The notes below the pieces were generated by a model, which saw only the letters and a program-made list of their open reading frames with translations, had not been told where the DNA came from and did no database searches. From Solibacillus sp. FSL K6-1523 (GTDB taxonomy: Bacteria; Bacillota; Bacilli; Bacillales_A; Planococcaceae), in NCBI RefSeq assembly GCF_038005225.1, contig NZ_JBBOSU010000001.1, forward strand, positions 2,220,001 through 2,284,000: a stretch of DNA of 64,000 bases. The letters run 5' to 3'. Below are positions 57,669 to 64,000 of this stretch, one piece after another. Within the stretch, counting starts at the first letter, position 1. Each line of letters starts with the position of its first letter. Position numbers and translations under genes: made by a program.

Positions 57669-60600
57669 TTATTTAATAGAAACTGTAGCCTTTAAAATCT
57701 CTTCCTCAGTTGGAATATGACCTTCTTGTTCAAATGACACGGTGAACTTTCCTTGAGCAAATGGGTTTTTCACCATCTCTTCTGGTGATCTCCCTTCGAT
57801 ATTTATATAATAAACCTCAGAAATCTTCATACCCTTAGGTAATTCCGACTGGATAACCGTAACAATTTGATGTCCGAATTGATTCGCCACGATTTCGACT
57901 GCATTAATAGATATAAGATCCGCTACTGTCATACTTACAACTTCCACTAAGCTTTCAATCGCAGTGTTTAGATCTTCTAATGCTTTATCTAACTCTTCTT
58001 TTGTTGAATTTCCGTTTTCAAGTGCTATGTTCGCATCATCTAAAGCTTCTTCGAACTTTGTCCAGCCATCTGCTTCATAGTCTGACTCTTTAAGTTTTCC
58101 AGCTTCTTCGATTGCTGAATCAAGTGCACCTTTAGCATCCGCTAGTTCTGCATCTTTAACTGCTTGATTGAAATCTGCTACTGCCGAATTCAAATCTGTT
58201 ACTGCTTTATCTACTTCAGCTTGTGTTACATCTTTTTGACTAACTACTTCTTTGGCAGCTATGATTGCTTGAGATAACGCGTCTTTTACTTCTTTCGACA
58301 CTTCACCTACGTCTGTGTTGGCAAGTAAGGCTTCTGCTTTTGTGATTGCTTGGTTTAAATCTCCTAAATTTACTGATGGATCTTTCACTATTTCGTCTTT
58401 AAATGCTGCAATTGCTTGATTCAATGCATCTTTCGCTGCGTCTACTTCCGCTTGTGTTACATCTGCTTTTTTCGCTACTGCTAGAGCATCTGAAACTGCT
58501 TGATTCAACGCATCTTTTGCTGCTTCCGATACTTGACCTACATCCAGTCCCACATTTGTATCTTCAAGTAAAGTTTCTGCTTCAGTAATTGCTTGATTTA
58601 AGTCACCTAAATTTACTGATGGATCTTTTACTATTTCGTCTTCAAATGCCGCAATTGCTTGATTCAATGCATCTTTCGCTGCGTCTACTTCCGCTTGTGT
58701 TACATCTGCTTTATTTGCTACTGCTTGAGCATCTGTAACTGCTTGGCTCAACGCATTCTTTGCTGCTTCCGATACTTGACCTACACCAGTTCCTTCTTCT
58801 GTGTTGGCAAGTAAGGATTTCGCTTTTGTAATTGCTTGGTTTAAGTCACCTAAATTTACTGCTGGATCTTTCACTATTTCGTCTTCAAATGCTGCAATTG
58901 CTTGATTCAATGCATTTTTCGCTGCATCTACTTCTGCTTGCGTTACATCCGCTTTATTTGCTACTGCTTGAGCATCTGTAACTGCTTGGCTCAACGCATT
59001 CTTTGCTGCTTCCGATACTTGACCTACACCAGTTCCTTCTTCTGTGTTGGCAAGTAAGGATTTCGCTTTTGTAATTGCTTTGTTTAAGTCACCTAAATTT
59101 ACTGATGGATCTTTCACTATTTCGTCTTCAAATGCTGCAATTGCTTGATTCAATGCATTTTTCGCTGCATCTACTTCCGCTTGTGTTACATCTGCTAGAC
59201 CAACTACTTCTTTAGCAGCCTCAATTGCTTGAGATAACGCGTCTTTTGCTTCTTGCGATACTTGACCTACACCTGGTCCTACATTTGTATCTTCAAGTAA
59301 AGTTTCTGCTTCAGTAATTGCTTGATTTAAATCACCTAAATTTACTGATGGATCTTTCACTATTTCGTCTTCAAATGCCGCAATTGCTTGATTCAATGCA
59401 TCTTTTGCTGCGTCTACTTCCGCTTGTGTTACATCTGCTTTTTTTGCTACTGCTAGAGCATCTGAAACTGCTTGGCTCAACGCATTCTTTGCTGCTTCCG
59501 ATACTTGACCTACATCCAGTCCCACATTTGTATCTTCAAGTAAAGTTTCTGCTTCAGTAATTGCTTGATTTAAATCACCTAAATTTACTGATGGATCTTT
59601 CACTATTTCGTCTTCAAATGCCGCAATTGCTTGATTCAATGCATCTTTTGCTGCGTCTACTTCCGCTTGTGTTACATCTGCTTTATCCGCTACTGCTTGA
59701 GCTTCTGTAACTGCTTGGTTCAACGCATCTTTTGCTGCTTCCGATACTTGACCTACACCAGTTCCTTCTTCTGTGTTGGCAAGTAAGGATTTCGCTTTTG
59801 TAATTGCTTGGTTTAAGTCACCTAAATTTACTGATGGATCTTTCACTATTTCGTCTTCAAATGCTGCAATTGCTTGATTCAATGCATTTTTCGCTGCATC
59901 TACTTCCGCTTGTGTTACATCTGCTAGACCAACTACTTCTTTAGCAGCCTCAATTGCTTGAGATAACGCGTCTTTTGCTTCTTGCGATACTTGACCTACA
60001 CCTGGTCCTACATTTGTATCTTCAAGTAAAGTTTCTGCTTCAGTGATTGCTTTGTTTAAGTCACCTAAATTTACTGTTGAATCTTTCACTATCGCTTCTT
60101 CAAATGTCGCAATTGCTTGAGTTAATAAATCTTTCGCTGCATCTACTTCCGCTTGTGTTACATCTGCTTGACCAACTGCTTCTTTGGCAGCCTCAATTGC
60201 TTGAGATAACGCGTCTTTTGCTTCTTGCGACACTTCACCTACACCCATACCTACTTCAGTGTTAGCAAATAAATCTTCTGCTTTTATGATTGCTTGGTTT
60301 AAGTCACCTAAATTTACTGATGGGGTCTTCACTATCACCTCTTCAAATGTCGCAATTGCTTCAGCTAATGCATCTTTCGCATCGTCTACTTCTGCTTGCG
60401 ATACCCCTGCTTTACCAGCAACTGTTTGAGCAGTTAGTATGGCTTGGCCCAGCACATCTTTTGCGGATTGTGATACTTCGCCTACACCCACCCCCGTATT
60501 TGTAGACGCAAGTAAGTTGGAGGCATCTGTTATGGATTGAATTAAGTCATCTAAACTTACTGCTGGGTCTTTCTCTATAGCTGCAATAAATGTCGTAATC

Positions 60601-62321
60601 GCTTGAACTAGCTTATTAATTTCAGCGTCTACTTCTGATTGCGTTGCAGTATCATTATCAACTACTGCTTTGGCTTCCGTGATAGACTGATCCAACTCGT
60701 TTTTCGCTTCTTGCGATACTTCACCAACTGCCGTACCTACATCCGTAGTCGTAAGTAATGCAGTCGCTTCTGCGATAGCAATTTTCAGAATATCTTTTTC
60801 TACTACTTCTGTCCCTGTACCACCATCTACAATGATGGCATCTAAACGATTTTGGAGCTCATCTTTTTCTGTTCCATCTGGTAATGCAGTGACTAATGTT
60901 TGCGCCGCATCTACATCTACTTGCGTTTTACTTATTTCTGCTTGTTCAACTGCTGCTGTTGCTGCTTGTAAGGCACCACCGTTTCCTGTACCACCATCTA
61001 CAATAATGGCATCTAAACGATTTTGGAGCGCATCTTTTTCTGCTCCATTCGGTAAGCCATTTACTAATATTTGTGCTGCATCTTTATCAGTTTGCGTTTT
61101 AGATGTTTCTGCTTTTTGAACAGCATCCGTTGCTTTTTGCAATGCACCTCCGTTTCCTGTACCACCTGCTACCACAATGGCATCAAGGCGAGCTTGGAGT
61201 CCGTTTTTAACTGCACCATTCGGCAAACCATTTACTAAGATTTGTGCAACATCTTTATCTGCTTGGGTTTTAGATGCTTCTGCTTTTTTAACCGCAATTT
61301 CAGCATTTCTATACGCTATCTCGTTGTTATTGTCTGGTGGGTTTGGATTTGTAGTTCCGCTGCCATCGCTACCACCGCCGTTACTACTACCACTACTACC
61401 ACCACTTCCACCACTACCTCCACCACTTACATTTCCACTTCCACCGCTACTTGCTTCTCCTTGACCAAAATCTCCTGCAAGATCTGAAGTATTAATTTGA
61501 TCTAGTCGATTTTGGAGATTATCCTTTACAGCCCCTTCTTTCAATTGATCAATGAGTTGCTGTGCAGCATACACATCTTCTTTTGTTTTACTAATTTCTG
61601 CTTTAGCTACAGCAACTTCAACATCCGCCTCATTAACTCCTACTTCATTTGGCGCTTCTTCTTGCTCCGAATTTTTTGCATTTTCACTTCTAATAACAAA
61701 TGAAGCGATTTCTCCTCTCGTGACATATGCATTCGGCTCAAAAGTTGTTGCCGTTTTTCCTTTTGTAATTTCATATGCGACAAGTGTTTCTATATAATCC
61801 GAATACCACTTGTTTGGTTGCACATCAATAAATTTATTATTTTTATAAGGCGTATTTTTCAAGCCATATCCAATAGCAAGAATTTTAGCTATTTGCGCAC
61901 GCGTTAAAAGTTCATTTGGACGGAAAGTAGAATCTTCTTGGAAACCATTAATGATCCCCATTTCAACTAACGCTGCAATCGACCCGTAATATGGGTTCGA
62001 TTTATTTATATCTCGAAAACCTGGATTTTGAACATTTTCTACATCCACACCTAGCGACAATGCAATAATCTTTGCGGTTTGTCCACGGGTTACGAAATTA
62101 CCAGGTTTAAATTGTCCATCAGGAAAACCATTGAGAATCCCTCGATTTGTTAAGGTTGTTATTGATTCATAATAATAATCACTCGTTTTAACATCAGGAT
62201 ATCTAGTAATCTGAGACGCATCTGCGACATTCGAAAAACCAACAATTACTGAACCTAATACAAGCAGTAATGAAATTAATACTTTATAAATTTTATAATG
62301 AGTACTAAAAATTTTCTTCAT
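57669..62321 (-). CDS. SLH-domain surface protein with FIVAR-like repeat array
   Basis: A 1550-aa cell-surface protein. Signal peptide about 1-36. Three SLH motifs about 38-225 (GILNGFPDGQFKPGNFVTRG; GIINGFQEDSTFRPNELLTR; TKGKTATTFEPNAYVTRGE), which bind pyruvylated wall polymer. A Gly/Ser linker at about 285-335. Three 48-aa helical units. Then about twelve 81-aa units starting LGDLNQAITKAKSLL, FIVAR/GA-like, the last being a canonical FIVAR. A short C-terminal beta segment ends it. The start at 62321 follows GGGAGG by 9 bases. Probably an adhesin or S-layer-associated rod. Confidence 0.9.
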   Translation of the reverse strand: MKKIFSTHYKIYKVLISLLLVLGSVIVGFSNVADASQITRYPDVKTSDYYYESITTLTNRGILNGFPDGQFKPGNFVTRGQTAKIIALSLGVDVENVQNPGFRDINKSNPYYGSIAALVEMGIINGFQEDSTFRPNELLTRAQIAKILAIGYGLKNTPYKNNKFIDVQPNKWYSDYIETLVAYEITKGKTATTFEPNAYVTRGEIASFVIRSENAKNSEQEEAPNEVGVNEADVEVAVAKAEISKTKEDVYAAQQLIDQLKEGAVKDNLQNRLDQINTSDLAGDFGQGEASSGGSGNVSGGGSGGSGGSSGSSNGGGSDGSGTTNPNPPDNNNEIAYRNAEIAVKKAEASKTQADKDVAQILVNGLPNGAVKNGLQARLDAIVVAGGTGNGGALQKATDAVQKAETSKTQTDKDAAQILVNGLPNGAEKDALQNRLDAIIVDGGTGNGGALQAATAAVEQAEISKTQVDVDAAQTLVTALPDGTEKDELQNRLDAIIVDGGTGTEVVEKDILKIAIAEATALLTTTDVGTAVGEVSQEAKNELDQSITEAKAVVDNDTATQSEVDAEINKLVQAITTFIAAIEKDPAVSLDDLIQSITDASNLLASTNTGVGVGEVSQSAKDVLGQAILTAQTVAGKAGVSQAEVDDAKDALAEAIATFEEVIVKTPSVNLGDLNQAIIKAEDLFANTEVGMGVGEVSQEAKDALSQAIEAAKEAVGQADVTQAEVDAAKDLLTQAIATFEEAIVKDSTVNLGDLNKAITEAETLLEDTNVGPGVGQVSQEAKDALSQAIEAAKEVVGLADVTQAEVDAAKNALNQAIAAFEDEIVKDPSVNLGDLNQAITKAKSLLANTEEGTGVGQVSEAAKDALNQAVTEAQAVADKADVTQAEVDAAKDALNQAIAAFEDEIVKDPSVNLGDLNQAITEAETLLEDTNVGLDVGQVSEAAKNALSQAVSDALAVAKKADVTQAEVDAAKDALNQAIAAFEDEIVKDPSVNLGDLNQAITEAETLLEDTNVGPGVGQVSQEAKDALSQAIEAAKEVVGLADVTQAEVDAAKNALNQAIAAFEDEIVKDPSVNLGDLNKAITKAKSLLANTEEGTGVGQVSEAAKNALSQAVTDAQAVANKADVTQAEVDAAKNALNQAIAAFEDEIVKDPAVNLGDLNQAITKAKSLLANTEEGTGVGQVSEAAKNALSQAVTDAQAVANKADVTQAEVDAAKDALNQAIAAFEDEIVKDPSVNLGDLNQAITEAETLLEDTNVGLDVGQVSEAAKDALNQAVSDALAVAKKADVTQAEVDAAKDALNQAIAAFKDEIVKDPSVNLGDLNQAITKAEALLANTDVGEVSKEVKDALSQAIIAAKEVVSQKDVTQAEVDKAVTDLNSAVADFNQAVKDAELADAKGALDSAIEEAGKLKESDYEADGWTKFEEALDDANIALENGNSTKEELDKALEDLNTAIESLVEVVSMTVADLISINAVEIVANQFGHQIVTVIQSELPKGMKISEVYYINIEGRSPEEMVKNPFAQGKFTVSFEQEGHIPTEEEILKATVSIK
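57930..60810 (-). repeat. Tandem 243-bp repeats coding the FIVAR-like array
   Basis: About twelve in-frame units of 81 codons. Units 4 and 7 are nearly identical, as are 6 and 10, and 5, 8 and 9, so the array mixes two or three subtypes in a higher-order order. Such identity points to recent duplication or gene conversion. Confidence 0.85.
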
Positions 62322-62330
62322 TTTCCCCAA

Positions 62331-63078
62331 CCTCCCAGACTAATCAACTCAACATCACGATAACTGAACTACAAACATAAAATTATATAAAAATAAATAT
62401 ATCCATAATTAAAAAATTCACGAGTAAAGTTATAGGTATATAAAATCCTATGTAAATGGTTTTAAGTTCATAGTCCCGTGAACCCAATATGAATCTACCA
62501 TTCTTCAATTGTTCTTCACGATTCCCTTAAAATAAAATGCAAATTCACCCCATTCTTTTAATTTCCCTTATTTACATAATCTCTATAGTGCAAACTAAGC
62601 AGTAAAAGTGAGAAATTTAAAATTTTTGTTCTGTTAGACCATTTTGATATTGGTAAATCGATTACATTCCGATTTTTATTCAAATGTGCTGTAATTTCTT
62701 CAAGAGAAACACAGCTTTACAATATACTCCTTTCTCAATTAATAGGGTCTGGTAGTATATACCTTCAAATAAAAATCTTTAAACATATTAATTACCTAAA
62801 AAGGAAAAAGCAGTTTAAATATGCATGCCAAAAGGGAATATAAAAAACAAAAAAGTCATGTGTTATAAGCAAACACATGACTTTTCACTTTATTAATTTT
62901 ACTCAACTGAAGCCCTTCACTTTTTTAGAAGTTGAATACCAAACTTATTTTTAATTCTCTATATAATCCAGCAATGAATTAATAAAGCCAAAAAACCCAT
63001 ACCATTAATCTTTTTTGTGTTTAATCTACCCAAAAGAGTGAAATAAATAACAATAACGCTTATTTTAGGGGGAATAGA
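62331..63078. other. Intergenic region between SLH gene and cydD
   Basis: 748 AT-rich bases between divergent genes. Apart from the terminator at 62842-62885 nothing was assigned. On the minus strand just right of it a short frame reads MGFLALLIHCWII and stops, possibly the remnant of a membrane-protein gene that the terminator once served. Confidence 0.4.
62842..62885 (-). terminator. Terminator with no intact gene upstream
   Basis: AAAAGTCATGTGTT-loop-AACACATGACTTTT, a perfect 14-bp stem followed on the minus strand by TTTTTTGTTTTTT. The only gene that could feed it from the right is a remnant. Confidence 0.85.
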
Positions 63079-64000
63079 ATGCGCCAGTTTCAAAAATGGA
63101 TGCCAGCAATGAAAAAATACCGTCTGACGCTCATCTTTATTGCCCTTCTGCTCGGGCTTGCCATCGTTTTACAAGCTTATAGCATCATTCAAATTGTTGA
63201 TTTCGTATTTATTCAAAAAACCGAGTTCTCAGCTACTTTACCTTATATAGTTGCGCTACTTTTGGCGATATCACTTCGGGTTGCGTCTAATTTCCTTCTT
63301 CATTGGACGGGCAATCAACTTTCCGCACATGTTAAAAAGGAGATTCGCGCTCAGCTTTTAACGCGCTGGGAGCAAGATTCTATTGAAAATATAAAATTAC
63401 AGCAAACGGGCTATCAAGTTTCGCTATTCGTCGATACGGTCGATGAGCTTGATGCGTATTTTCGGGAGTATATACCGCAAACGATGAAAACGTTCGTTGT
63501 GCCATTGTTTTTATTCATCGCCATATTTTTTGCCCATCCTATGAGCGCGGTCATTTTGCTCATAACGGCACCATTTATTCCCCTTTCTTATATTATTATC
63601 GGTGTGCAAACGAAAAGAAAATCGGAACAACAGCTTGAAAATATGAACCGCTTTTCCGGAAAATTTTTAGATGTTTTACAAGGCTTGCAGACGCTTAAGC
63701 TGTTTTCGCAAAGCGCCAAACAACGAACTATTTTGCAACATTACAATACACGTTTTATGGAAACGACGCTCGATGTGTTAAAAATTGCGTTTGCATCAAC
63801 GCTGTTTATCGAGCTTATTACTACGCTTGGTGTCGGGCTTGTCGCACTTGAAATCGGCTTTCAAATGATTGTATTTGAAACGCTCGGCTTTGCTGCGGCA
63901 TTTTTCGTTTTAACGTTAGCACCTGAATTTTACAGCTCTTTAAAGGAATTAGGTACGGCGTTTCATGCGGGAAAAGGTAGTCTTGGCGCAATGCAGCTCA
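63079..64000 (+). CDS. cydD: CydD-type ABC exporter, membrane domain (runs off window)
   Basis: ATG at 63079 follows TAGGGGGAATAG; the frame is open to the window end, 307 codons. It encodes the membrane domain of the CydDC exporter: helices near 15-40 and 55-75, then GNQLSAHVKKEIRAQLLTRWE, GYQVSLFVDTVDELDAYFREYIPQ and FSGKFLDVLQGLQTLKLF, typical of CydD. CydDC exports glutathione/cysteine-type thiols and is needed for cytochrome bd assembly. The ATPase domain is beyond the window. Confidence 0.88.
   Translation, partial: MRQFQKWMPAMKKYRLTLIFIALLLGLAIVLQAYSIIQIVDFVFIQKTEFSATLPYIVALLLAISLRVASNFLLHWTGNQLSAHVKKEIRAQLLTRWEQDSIENIKLQQTGYQVSLFVDTVDELDAYFREYIPQTMKTFVVPLFLFIAIFFAHPMSAVILLITAPFIPLSYIIIGVQTKRKSEQQLENMNRFSGKFLDVLQGLQTLKLFSQSAKQRTILQHYNTRFMETTLDVLKIAFASTLFIELITTLGVGLVALEIGFQMIVFETLGFAAAFFVLTLAPEFYSSLKELGTAFHAGKGSLGAMQL

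Noticed and set aside
60832-61119. Plus-strand frames across the SLH/FIVAR gene
   Set aside because: These are antisense shadows of the repetitive minus-strand gene; they repeat with the 243-bp period and lack start signals.

Overview
The window reads as chromosome of a low-GC Gram-positive bacterium of the Bacillales, most likely the Lysinibacillus/Solibacillus branch. The grounds are strong AGGAGG-type ribosome binding sites, CcpA-type and sigma-A promoters, a T-box-controlled ilv-leu operon, metI-metC in Bacillus order, OpuA and OpuC osmolyte importers, an SLH-domain surface protein and a lipoprotein-type binding protein. The genus is inference. No rRNA, tRNA or CRISPR array was seen.

Layout. 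1-5117: a minus-strand acyl-CoA catabolic operon (acyl-CoA ligase, DUF35 OB-fold protein, thiolase-like enzyme, MBL-fold hydrolase, acyl-CoA dehydrogenase cut by the window edge), with a cre-like site and a LysR gene diverging from it. 5.3-13.3 kb: assorted housekeeping and accessory genes (GNAT, SRPBCC, TPR, Nif3-like, a small oxidase-I-like protein, a two-component system), one decayed gene and a 35-codon membrane peptide gene. 13.4-20.1 kb: an Opp/Dpp-class ABC importer with fused ATPases, two permeases with long extra N-termini, and a binding protein whose lobes appear in circularly permuted order. 20.1-23.9 kb: DUF2332, LysR and a secreted collagen-like protein. 23.9-34.3 kb: leuDCBA-ilvCNB behind a T-box leader, then ilvD.

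34.8-38.9 kb: an FAD lactone oxidase/PLP enzyme pair, a 35-aa peptide, an isochorismatase-fold hydrolase and a GlsB/YeaQ stress protein. 39-50 kb is an osmoadaptation region: a BusR-like (GntR plus RCK_C) regulator next to opuAA-AB-AC with a dyad over the promoter, mscL, and opuCA-CB-CC-CD. 50.2-52.5 kb: metI-metC. 52.7-62.3 kb: a surface-protein region with a 1550-aa SLH protein bearing about twelve 81-aa repeats, a 143-aa secreted protein, an ORF-less group II intron, and the 3' part of a Bap-like adhesin ending in a type I secretion-like C-terminus. The window closes in cydD.

Scattered between operons from 32 to 45 kb are five copies or fragments of an intergenic repeat family (about 60-250 bp, hairpin-rich), and a probable IS200/IS605 right-end relic. 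The strongest candidates for something undescribed are the permuted binding protein with its extended permeases, the intron-interrupted Bap-like gene, the BusR-opuA regulatory unit and the repeat family.
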